DNA from: Hofstenia miamia
Lineage: Eukaryota; Xenacoelomorpha; Acoela; Hofsteniidae
Length of the DNA stretch: 41,444 nt
Direction of reading: 5' to 3'
Assembly (NCBI GenBank): GCA_900660155.1
Contig: CABFPE010000493.1
Span: forward strand, 337,311 to 378,754
In this document: one piece after another, positions 35,701 through 41,384 of the stretch
Numbering within the stretch: position 1 is the stretch's first letter
Layout: every line of letters begins with the position of its first letter
Position numbers and translations under genes: made by a program
Notes under the pieces: model-generated
Database searches by the model: none
What the model saw: only the letters and a program-made list of their open reading frames with translations
Told to the model about the DNA's origin: nothing

Positions 35701-38024
35701 TCAGCGAGCCGAGCCGAGCCTGAACACTGCATGCCATATACAACGAGCCTTTATTAGTCCAAACAAATTTACAGTTCTGCTGGTTAATTTTTTTTTATTT
35801 TTTATTCAATGTACCTTTTTTATAATCTTATTTTAAAATGCTTATTAAATAATAGGAAACGCTTTGTAAAAAATTCCGATTGCGCAATATTTTAAAAAAA
35901 ATGATCGAGCTAAAACGAGACTCATTGAAAGGTTCTGTGTGGTGAGCCGAGCCGAAAATACTCAAAAGCTTAAAAATTGCGGCTTGTTGACAAGTCTAGT
36001 ATGCTCAAATTTTAAAATAGTTTTTTACAAAAAAAATTGTTTATGATTTCTATAAATATTGTTGAATGAAGCCTATTGTAAAATTTTCATCTTTGATACG
36101 AAAATGTTCTGCATCAAGCAATGTTTCTTTCATCATATATAACGCCATCTCCTTTGAGACTGTTCTTTATCAATTTAGATGTTTATTGGGTGAATTAATC
36201 GTAAGCAACTTGCTTATTTTAATTCCTGTATCCCCCAGCTAGCATAATTTATTTTTAAGGCTATTATAATTGCAATTGAATCTCGCTTCATCACGAAGTT
36301 GGTGTATTCCTTGTACTCAGGATCTGATGACCTAACCGGTTATACGAATTTCACGCTTTCCTATTTGACAGTCAATAATGCAAGTGTTGACCCATTATCG
36401 TTAAGTGGCTATATGGAATCAATGAAAAATTCCAAATTGAAGTTGAACATTACAGATTGCAGGTTTGACAGGCAGCTTGTATATAGATAACAGGTATTTA
36501 ACCGATTAAATCTTTGTAAATATTTACACATTTCCAATGATTCGACGTCACTGTAATTTTGACAGTGATTTATCACGCTTAGAGATCCTTTGCTTTAAAG
36601 AAGAGCGCAAACGATACAACTTTCATTGCTAAACCAATTATAGCAAATAATGTGATAGGATAATTTTGAAATAATTTGAAATCCTCCAATGTGGTTTCTT
36701 ATCTTAATTGGTTTTGCAACAAAAGTTGTATCGTTTCCGCGCGGCCTAAGACATTTCGACAATGTAATTTTTAATTTATTTTGTATATACAGTATTGCTG
36801 ATTTGACACAATTTCGTCTTGCGTTTAATAGATGATCGGTTAAATAGCTCTTTGGCATGTATTCGCTTATTACCTTCGCCAATGAGATATTGTTTTTGCC
36901 TCTGCTTGTTTGAAAGTAGAATTATTCAACACTTTGTGAATAGTTCTTCAATAAACAATCATGTTGGGTTTTGCGTAAGCCCATTTTAGATTTACATGTA
37001 AAAAAAATTAGCACTCCAAAAAAATTAAGCAAATTGGCGGAGGTTTGCCTACTTTTTATTATTAACCTGTTTAATTCTGTTTGGAAAAGAGTGCTATCTT
37101 AACTATTTTATCCCTGCTCACTGAATTTCGCAAATTTAGACTTTTCCTTGAATTTTTAAACCCTTGCTATTATTTACTTGGCATGCATGTCGGTTTATTT
37201 TTTATGAATCATGCATTGAATTTTCAGATATGAAGATTTCCGCAATCCACCTGACAGCAGCGATCCATACGCACTCAGCCCTGTTTACTGGTATGTGTTA
37301 ACAGCGAGATTGGCTTTCGTTATACTTTTTGAGGTGAGTTACTTTATTTTCGAGCAGGAATGTTAAATATTTTTTAGCATATTGTCTTTGGTTTGAAGTT
37401 CTTGATATCATATCTTGTGCCGGACTTCCCAGAATCCGTTCGTGTTGAAAAACTGCGATGTGAACATCTCTCTCGTACTTTGCTCTACGACTCCGAAAAA
37501 AATGTAAGTAAATTACACACCATCGCGTGAATGCTGTATTTTAATATTCCCCTCGGTTTTATGAATTAAATTAGATAACTGTCAGCATGTATATGTTGTA
37601 GGTATCTAGTTGGTTGTTATTTTGTCATTTAGTATTTTGTTGTCAATTTGCCTGTAGACAAGGCGCTTAAGTGTCAAAAGAATTGATAAAATAATACCTA
37701 ATCATTCACTTAGGCAAAAATCGATTGCATTAGAACGTTCTCTTAAGATTCTTCTTTTATTTTGTTCAATCGTCAAGTTACAACATTACCATTGCGTCAC
37801 ACTTTTTTACACTCTTGGTGCTAAAGAAGCAATGTAACCCGACAATACTTGCTTATGATTGATTCAGCGTAAGAAGTAAAACAATAGCGAATTTTCCCAT
37901 CTATCAATTTATTTTTCAACGTTCAATTTTGAATCAAGACTTCATCTAGAGAAATCTTTGTTTGTTGCAGATATTGTCCATTGTCACTCTAACAGCTAGA
38001 AATGCTACCTTCCATGACGAGTAG
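13230..38024 (+). CDS. Anoctamin/TMEM16 family channel or scramblase, 22 coding exons
   Basis: Multi-exon gene for a TMEM16 protein, a dimeric ten-helix membrane protein that acts as a Ca2+-activated chloride channel and/or phospholipid scramblase. My exon chain is 13230-13305, 19907-19945, 21416-21453, 22133-22321, 27158-27250, 27316-27470, 27512-27575, 28754-28820, 29061-29256, 29368-29605, 29819-30049, 30172-30246, 30293-30485, 30702-30868, 31753-31850, 32348-32496, 33169-33321, 33663-33715, one of three exons 19, 37228-37333, 37378-37503, 37971-38024. All junctions are GT-AG with matching phase. With exon 19c the total is 2763 nt (920 residues), normal for the family. Residues ~57-250 form the cytosolic dimerisation domain and ~315-890 the membrane domain. 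Acidic Ca2+-site residues are seen at E636 (TM6), E685 and E688 (TM7), E717 and D721 (TM8). It looks closest to the ANO1-7 branch. The exact paralogue is not assigned. Confidence 0.95.
17003..17409. mobile_element. MITE with ~55-bp terminal inverted repeats
   Basis: The left end begins CCCATGGAACTGTTACCA and the right end is its reverse complement. The match continues inward through GATCTTTCAAGTTCTTTCAAG for roughly 55 bp with a few mismatches. The interior is AT-rich and non-coding. The right end abuts an (AT)n tract, and no target duplication is evident, so the superfamily is undetermined. Confidence 0.8.
17411..17428. repeat. (AT)n microsatellite
   Basis: Short AT repeat immediately right of the 17003-17409 MITE. 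Confidence 0.9.
17648..17678. repeat. (AT)n microsatellite
   Basis: AT repeat next to a single ambiguous base at 17647, probably a sequencing problem at the repeat. Confidence 0.9.
17937..18027. repeat. Three CATCATATGATG palindromes
   Basis: The 12-bp perfect palindrome CATCATATGATG occurs at 17937-17948 and 17980-17991, with a one-base variant (CATCATACGATG) at 18016-18027. The starts are 43 and 36 bp apart. They could be subterminal repeats of a transposon or protein-binding sites. Confidence 0.7.
18622..18951. mobile_element. piggyBac-like TTAA MITE
   Basis: TTAA at 18618-18621 and 18952-18955 flank a 330-bp element. Its ends are CCTTAAACAGCCT and the reverse complement, about 13-15 bp. 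A TTAA target and CCYT-type ends are typical of piggyBac. The interior has no transposase, so it is non-autonomous. Confidence 0.7.
19907..19945 (+). CDS. Anoctamin exon 2
   Basis: A 39-nt exon between TTTTAG and GTAAGA, phase 1 in and phase 1 out. It encodes [13 protein letters not shown]. Small and polar; support comes from strong splice sites and phase. Confidence 0.65.
20574..20949 (-). mobile_element. hAT-type GAGCC MITE, copy 1
   Basis: A 376-bp element with TIRs starting CAGACTTGTCAACGAGCCGA, flanked by a perfect 8-bp target duplication CATTAAAT. Both ends carry blocks of GGCTC/GAGCC repeats. Its interior runs opposite to that of copies 2-4. It is non-coding. It lies in intron 2. Confidence 0.92.
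21416..21453 (+). CDS. Anoctamin exon 3
   Basis: A 38-nt exon after TTTTTAG, ending phase 0 before GTATTA. It encodes [13 protein letters not shown]. Its phase joins exon 2 to exon 4 exactly. The donor is weak. Confidence 0.6.
22133..22321 (+). CDS. Anoctamin exon 4, start of dimerisation domain
   Basis: 63 codons, phase 0 to 0. It contains [11 protein letters not shown], the hallmark of the first strand of the anoctamin N-terminal dimerisation domain, followed by a helix ending in GLVVEQE. Confidence 0.93.
23685..23715. repeat. (AT)n microsatellite
   Basis: Uninterrupted AT repeat upstream of the hAT insertion. Confidence 0.9.
24754..26047 (+). mobile_element. Tc1/mariner element with IR/DR ends, nested
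   Basis: A 1.29-kb element flanked by TA. The outer ends are CAGTACTG plus inward sequence containing GAATTCGGC (left) and CGAATACATATTTCCAGTACTG (right). A second, inner copy of the repeat (GGAAAAATGTATTCGGC) lies at 24943-24960, with its inverse at 25861-25880. This gives two repeats per end, the IR/DR organisation seen in Sleeping Beauty-type elements. It sits inside the hAT element and is therefore younger. Confidence 0.88.
25034..25743 (+). pseudogene. Tc1-type transposase remnant
   Basis: Fragments in different frames cover the DNA-binding region with a [10 protein letters not shown]-hook-like motif, then [12 protein letters not shown], then [11 protein letters not shown] and [13 protein letters not shown], ending at a TAG after a tail reading [15 protein letters not shown]. 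In active relatives the FSDES motif carries the second catalytic Asp; here it is Asn. At least two frameshifts, and missing sequence between the FSNES and QDSAPCH blocks, make it inactive. By my count 35 residues separate the remaining Asp and Glu. Confidence 0.88.
27158..27250 (+). CDS. Anoctamin exon 5, dimerisation domain
   Basis: 31 codons, phase 0 to 0. It contains [20 protein letters not shown], the highly conserved KIHAP segment of the anoctamin N-terminal domain. Confidence 0.96.
27316..27470 (+). CDS. Anoctamin exon 6, dimerisation domain
   Basis: Follows a 65-nt intron. It enters in phase 0 and leaves in phase 2. It contains an acidic [10 protein letters not shown] stretch and [14 protein letters not shown], the conserved YFTAPF motif. 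Confidence 0.95.
27512..27575 (+). CDS. Anoctamin exon 7
   Basis: A 64-nt exon after a 41-nt intron. It completes the Gln codon and encodes [20 protein letters not shown] plus Ile. It is needed to join exons 6 and 8 in phase. Confidence 0.93.
28383..28678 (+). mobile_element. hAT-type GAGCC MITE, copy 2
   Basis: 296 bp with CAGACTTTTCAACGAGCCGA and GGCTCGTTGACAAGTCTG ends, flanked by a perfect 8-bp duplication GTAAGAAA. It lies in intron 7, 75 bp before exon 8. Confidence 0.92.
28754..28820 (+). CDS. Anoctamin exon 8
   Basis: 67 nt, phase 0 to 1. It encodes [20 protein letters not shown]; the family pattern is IVxxILxRxxYE. Confidence 0.94.
29061..29256 (+). CDS. Anoctamin exon 9
   Basis: 196 nt, phase 1 to 2. 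It contains [10 protein letters not shown] and [19 protein letters not shown], the conserved stretch that precedes TM1. Confidence 0.97.
29368..29605 (+). CDS. Anoctamin exon 10, TM1 and cysteine-rich loop
   Basis: 238 nt, phase 2 to 0. It begins [20 protein letters not shown]1 spans about residues 315-344. The extracellular loop has cysteines at about 355, 365, 368, 372 and 381, including a CPRC motif. In TMEM16A one loop cysteine is disulfide-bonded to the TM9-TM10 loop. Confidence 0.97.
29819..30049 (+). CDS. Anoctamin exon 11, TM2
   Basis: 77 codons, phase 0 to 0. TM2 includes [20 protein letters not shown], followed by the conserved IRPQYEA segment of the cytosolic loop. Confidence 0.97.
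30172..30246 (+). CDS. Anoctamin exon 12, start of TM3
   Basis: 25 codons, phase 0 to 0, containing [15 protein letters not shown]. Confidence 0.96.
30293..30485 (+). CDS. Anoctamin exon 13, TM3-TM4
   Basis: Follows a 46-nt intron. Phase 0 to 1. It encodes [18 protein letters not shown] (end of TM3) and the TM4 region [20 protein letters not shown], then [11 protein letters not shown]. Confidence 0.97.
30702..30868 (+). CDS. Anoctamin exon 14, TM5
   Basis: 167 nt, phase 1 to 0. It contains the conserved [20 protein letters not shown] leading into TM5, and [10 protein letters not shown] in the extracellular part. Confidence 0.97.
30869..31752 (+). other. Anoctamin intron 14
   Basis: 884 nt of AT-rich sequence with an (AT)n tract at 31175-31193. 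No other structure seen. Confidence 0.8.
31753..31850 (+). CDS. Anoctamin exon 15, TM6 with Ca2+ site
   Basis: 98 nt, phase 0 to 2. It encodes [10 protein letters not shown] and the TM6 segment [18 protein letters not shown]. Glu at about 636 matches the TM6 Ca2+ ligand. The position four residues before it, Asn in ANO1, ANO4 and ANO6 as I recall them, is Asp here. Confidence 0.96.
32348..32496 (+). CDS. Anoctamin exon 16, cytosolic loop and start of TM7
   Basis: 149 nt, phase 2 to 1. A charged loop rich in Lys and Glu is followed by LFYEYLEL, whose two Glu (about 685 and 688) match the TM7 Ca2+ ligands. Confidence 0.97.
32553..32842 (+). mobile_element. hAT-type GAGCC MITE, copy 3
   Basis: About 290 bp, more diverged. 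The ends are CAGAGTTGTTAACAAGCCGA and TTTTTGACAAGTCTT. The target duplication is imperfect (GGCAACAT/TGCCACAT, 6 of 8). It lies in intron 16, 56 bp after exon 16. Confidence 0.85.
33169..33321 (+). CDS. Anoctamin exon 17, TM7-TM8 with Ca2+ site
   Basis: 153 nt, phase 1 to 1. It contains [20 protein letters not shown] and [11 protein letters not shown]. Glu and Asp (about 717 and 721) match the TM8 Ca2+ ligands. This is the most conserved part of the family. Confidence 0.98.
33663..33715 (+). CDS. Anoctamin exon 18, first half of TM9
   Basis: 53 nt, phase 1 to 0. It encodes [17 protein letters not shown]. It ends in the middle of TM9, so the rest of the helix must come from one of the exon 19 variants. 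Confidence 0.96.
34150..34571. repeat. CGGT-rich repetitive insertion upstream of exon 19a
   Basis: Blocks such as GCGCGGTAATACCGCGG and TGCGGTATACCGC occur at both ends of an AT-rich interior. GGTGGTTAGCA is present at 34217-34227 and again at 34561-34571. This suggests a transposon insertion, but clean TIRs were not resolved. Confidence 0.45.
34632..34807 (+). CDS. Anoctamin exon 19a, alternative TM9/extracellular loop
   Basis: 176 nt, phase 0 in after CTTGAAG, phase 2 out before GTTTAA. It begins [20 protein letters not shown], matching the second half of TM9 encoded by exon 19c, and ends VAVCR. It has one N-glycosylation sequon (NQS) and a single cysteine. It would give a 911-residue protein. 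Confidence 0.85.
35271..35464 (+). CDS. Anoctamin exon 19b, alternative TM9/extracellular loop
   Basis: 194 nt, phase 0 in after TTTAAG, phase 2 out before GTATAG. It begins [16 protein letters not shown] and ends HTLCR. It has sequons NNS/NST and NVT, and two extra cysteines (ELCLNN and NDCN), which could form a loop disulfide absent from the other variants. It would give a 917-residue protein. Confidence 0.85.
35693..35998 (+). mobile_element. hAT-type GAGCC MITE, copy 4
   Basis: 306 bp with ends CAGACTTGTCAGCGAGCCGA and CTTGTTGACAAGTCTA. The imperfect target duplication is ATACGCTC/GTATGCTC (6 of 8). It is inserted between exons 19b and 19c. Confidence 0.88.
36260..36462 (+). CDS. Anoctamin exon 19c, alternative TM9/extracellular loop
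   Basis: 203 nt, phase 0 in after TTTTAAG, phase 2 out before GTTTGA. It begins [20 protein letters not shown], the closest of the three to the usual anoctamin TM9 end, and ends NITDCR. It has three sequons (NFT, NAS, NIT) and one cysteine. It gives the 920-residue form and may be the ancestral or default variant. Confidence 0.92.
36605..36742. repeat. Foldback inverted repeat downstream of exon 19c
   Basis: The left arm (36605-36640) contains ACGATACAACTTT and AAACCAATTA. The right arm (36706-36742) contains its reverse complement, ending GTATCGTTTCCGCGC. The arms are about 36 bp with a few mismatches and a loop of about 65 bp. Confidence 0.8.
37228..37333 (+). CDS. Anoctamin exon 20, loop end and TM10 start
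   Basis: 106 nt, phase 2 to 0. It begins YEDFRNPP after the Arg completed from exon 19, then runs through [17 protein letters not shown] of TM10. The C-R-Y-x-D-F/Y-R pattern is conserved in the family. Confidence 0.97.
37378..37503 (+). CDS. Anoctamin exon 21, TM10 end and C-terminal tail
   Basis: Follows a 44-nt intron. 42 codons, phase 0 to 0. It contains [20 protein letters not shown], typical of the end of TM10, then a charged cytosolic tail. Confidence 0.97.
37971..38024 (+). CDS. Anoctamin exon 22a, last exon with stop
   Basis: After TTTGTTGCAG. 17 codons ending ATFHDE and a TAG stop at 38022-38024. A strong pyrimidine-rich acceptor supports it. AATAAA at 38604-38609 could serve as its poly(A) signal. 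Confidence 0.75.
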   Translation: MLSIVTLTARNATFHDE

Positions 38025-39845
38025 TGTTCTCAGGTCACACTGCATGTTTTTGGATCTGTACAACTTTTGAGTCGAACGATTGATAGAAATGAATTCATTT
38101 ATGTTTAATCAAAGTGCTCCAAACTTGTTCTATTTCTTTGCAAGTATAATATTTAAAAAATGTTTTGTATGACTGAAATGAAGTATGACATGTTTTGGGC
38201 TTTTGGTAGACCTTCAATTACATCTTTGTTCGTTATTTATTGTTAGGTTCTTTACAATCTTGTTCAATTTGATTCCATTGCGGTTACATTCGCACATCCT
38301 CATCTTGAATTGTTTATTTAATTTCATTTCATAGTCTCTAGGATTTTCCAAACTTTACTCTGAAATTTCACTCTTGTATATAGGAAAAAAACTTTTTAGC
38401 TACTTAATGTTTTGATGCGTACTTGATTAAACTGCTATTAGCGATTAAAAACTACAACTTGCCAAAAGTAGGGCAACTGTTTCAACAAAGTTTAAATTCC
38501 AGAAACTTTTGTTCATATTGTTTGTTTCCGTTGATAAAATAGTTTTATATAACCGTTTTTTGTAGTATTTAACAGAATAGTTTTATTCGACAGCAAAATT
38601 GTGAATAAATTTTGAATTTGAGCGTCAATTGTTGACGTTTAAATTTACTCAAACTAATTGAATAGATTTTCCAACCTTGATTGCTAAATAGTGTAAGATA
38701 CGTTTAAAATCAATCACTTCCAGATTTTTCCAATACTTGTAATATCTTCCCCATGTAATGATATTGTTTTTTATTGCAGAATATTGCTATCAATGGTAAG
38801 TTAGATCTTTTATCCTCTGTGCCGTGAAAAAAGTCTGTAATGTATATGATCCTTAAATTCCACTGTGTACTGCCAAAATCACTTTAATGTCTATAATTGT
38901 AACCAAGCATGCGCAGGTTATTTTGTATTTTTATATTGTGCTGGTCCATGTCTTAATTTCAGTGCCTATTTTCTATACAGTTGCTCAATGTTATTGTTTT
39001 TGAAAATACATTTCTTTGCACCAGATATTATAATTTTCAGCCCGAACAAGTTTGCATTCCACGAATTCCTTACAAACTCGACCCGATTAAATCGTGCAGT
39101 TAAAACAGATCCTTAGTGCAAGTCTTTCAGCTATAAACATTTTGGTTTCAGAAAATGAAGGGATTTTAATACTACTGATTTTTGTCAGCTGATAAAGTTC
39201 AGGTAGCAAAGCATTGTCTGGATTGTTCCATTATGGACTTCTATCATTTGATAAAAAATGACAGTTGATGGAAGTCGAGGCCTGAATACGCCTTAATGTG
39301 CTTTTTTATATATGTTGCATTTCACTTAGTATTTGTAAGTATAATCCTGTATTAAGGCATTTCTTTCAAAATGTTACTAAATTCTATTTAACTGCATGCT
39401 TGTACGTTTTGTACTGCTATTAATTTTAAAGCTTTATTCCTTCCATAAATATTTTCCTGTTTCTGTAAACATAATATTTGTTTTTGAGACTATTCTAATA
39501 TATAATAGTGTAAAATGTTTTTCTTTTTTGAGCAGGAAATTTCATCTTGAAAAGAATCATTTAGTATAATAGTCCTATACTAATTGTAATTTATCGAGAT
39601 AAACTGATATCTATTTGTATTGCATGTAATTATTTTTCTTTTATTTAAATATATGTTGACCTGAGAAGATAATGCGGGACTTATACAGTATTGTCAATTC
39701 TTTTTAGCAATATCCTGCTTGAGTATGGGGTCTCTATTAACATATTTGTCATAAATTTGCAACAAGTTATAGTGCTTTTTATCTATGCAATTCATGCATG
39801 CCAGATGACGATTGTTAATATCTTCTGTCTAATAATTTGTTTTAG
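38025..39845 (+). other. 3'UTR / possible last intron
   Basis: AT-rich. It contains an AATAAA at 38604-38609 and a candidate short exon at 38780-38795 (TTGCAG before, GTAAGT after). That exon would be phase 0; if read through it as a terminal exon it would stop at 38828-38830. Confidence 0.45.
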
Positions 39846-39899
39846 CGCTCCTCGAAACGAATGTTGATTAACGCGAACGTGACTTCAACTGAGATCTAA
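39846..39899 (+). CDS. Candidate alternative last exon 22b
   Basis: After TTGTTTTAG, phase 0 reading gives 17 codons, RSSKRMLINANVTSTEI, and then TAA. Its length and phase equal those of exon 22a. It is CG-richer than the surrounding sequence. The last residues T-E-I fit a class I PDZ ligand (S/T-x-hydrophobic). No transcript evidence, so it remains a prediction. Confidence 0.4.
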   Translation, partial: RSSKRMLINANVTSTEI

Positions 39900-40570
39900 G
39901 CTTTTCTAAACGCTTGGCTAATATTTAGGAGCTTTTCAATTTCTATCACTTTGTTAAATGTCTCATTTGATAAATGTTAATTCCATTTTTTATTTAATAG
40001 CAAATTCATTCTGATCTGTTCTAATTAGATTTCACAATTATTTTCACATGCTTAAATATCTATTTAAATTATCTTGAGTAATTTTAATATATTTATTAAG
40101 AAATTTAATTTTTATTTTTATAAAATATAGCTTCAAATCTTTGGTAGGTACCCAGGGGCGGATACAGAAAAAAGTTTTAGAGGGGCCCCATGTAAAATAA
40201 AATGCATAATTGGTAGGGAGAGCACAAACTATTAAAAAATCAATTTTTAAGATTCATCACTATGCGTGGACCTCCCCACTATCTACTGACTCCAAAAATG
40301 GAAGTATAGAATTAGTGTAGTTTTTTTATTTTATTCAAATTTTAAATAGCGGCTTAATATCATGTTGTTTTTAAGAAAATTTTCATTATGCACTACAAAA
40401 TAGACCAATCTCATAAGATTAAATAAATTACAAAATATTCATGTTTTTATATTTTTGCAGTAGGTGCATGGTGTTGAAATTGAATGCTACAAATTTGACC
40501 AATCCTATTGAGTATCGTCAAGTGAGGTAAACAGTGGTGGAACCGTGCTTTGAATTTTCGGCATGAAATT
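39900..40570. other. Intergenic, no gene recognised
   Basis: AT-rich. At 40153 the sequence CAGGGGCGGATACAG resembles a common hAT terminus, but no partner end was found. Confidence 0.5.
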
Positions 40571-40662
40571 TTAAGAGCCGTTACACCTCTCGAACAACCC
40601 ATTTTTGACAGAAACCAAAAAAACCAAATCGTCGCAAACTGAGGCTTAAATTAAACAATTTG

Positions 40663-40686
40663 ATTGGCTAATATTAATATATAAAA
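40663..40686 (+). promoter_or_regulatory. CCAAT/TATA-like promoter inside the mini-transposon
   Basis: ATTGG (inverted CCAAT box, 40663-40667) and TATATAAAA (40678-40686) lie 53-76 bp upstream of the ATG of the cysteine-rich ORF. The short spacing between the two boxes is unusual, so this is tentative. Confidence 0.4.
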
Positions 40687-40738
40687 TAAACCTGTCGCAC
40701 GAAGTTCATTTTTGAAAATTTTCATCCAAGCCGAAGTT

Positions 40739-40909
40739 ATGGTAGAATTGTCGTGTAACTGCAGAAAAGGTAGATGTGTCCGTTGTAGTGGGTGTTATAG
40801 ATGTGGATGCACTTGTGAGAAACGTAGAAGAAACAATTCAACTACAAAAGGATCTAGTAAACGAAGACGACTACTAGATGTGGCCCCTGATCCTATCAAC
40901 ACGGTTTAG
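40739..40909 (+). CDS. Small cysteine-rich basic ORF in the mini-transposon
   Basis: 56 residues from ATG. A cysteine cluster, CNCRKGRCVRCSGCYRCGCTC (positions about 6-26, eight Cys), resembles CXC-type zinc-binding segments. It is followed by a strongly basic tail with KRRRNN and SKRRRLL, a likely nuclear-localisation or DNA-binding region. A GT near the end (ACACG|GTTTAG) could be a former splice donor, so this may be the surviving first exon of a transposase whose remainder was deleted. Function unknown. Confidence 0.45.
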   Translation: MVELSCNCRKGRCVRCSGCYRCGCTCEKRRRNNSTTKGSSKRRRLLDVAPDPINTV

Positions 40910-40989
40910 TTCTTACTGACACTTCGATTTAAAATTATCTGTCATCTGGTAGAAAAAATGGGTTGGTCGAGAGGTGTAACGGCTCTTAA

Positions 40990-41347
40990 AAACATGTTCA
41001 AATATGAGTCCGGCATGGCACGAAAATCTATAAATTTTTCGTTGAATATAAAAGGTATCTTAGATTAAATCTCTATGAATAAAATGTTTTTGCTCGTAAA
41101 TATTTTCAATACATTAAGAAAGTGTTCGTGAGGTGACTAGGAACATCACTGAGAGAACAGTAAAGGAGAAAGATACAAATGAAAATGAACATTAATTATT
41201 CTTGAAAGAAAATTCCGATCACTGGCGAAATTAAAAGTTTAAAATGATTGGTGTTAATTTGGGAATTAGTGGAAAGATTTACAATGATAATGAATATCAA
41301 GCTTTATTTCAGTGTTTCTTCAGCGAGATACTGAATAGTTTGTTTTC

Positions 41348-41384
<37 letters not shown>

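Larger units (their letters stand above)
40575..40985 (+). mobile_element. TTAA-flanked mini-transposon with 32-bp TIRs
   Basis: TTAA at 40571-40574 and 40986-40989 flank ends beginning GAGCCGTTACACCTCTCGA, which match over about 32 bp with one mismatch. At 411 bp it is non-autonomous, yet it carries a promoter-like region and a small ORF. TTAA targets point to the piggyBac or Kolobok superfamilies. Ends starting GAGCC are not piggyBac-like, so Kolobok is the better guess. Confidence 0.85.

Noticed and set aside
40153..40190. CAGGGGCGGATACAG, resembling a hAT end
   Set aside because: No partner terminus within the window and no 8-bp duplication.
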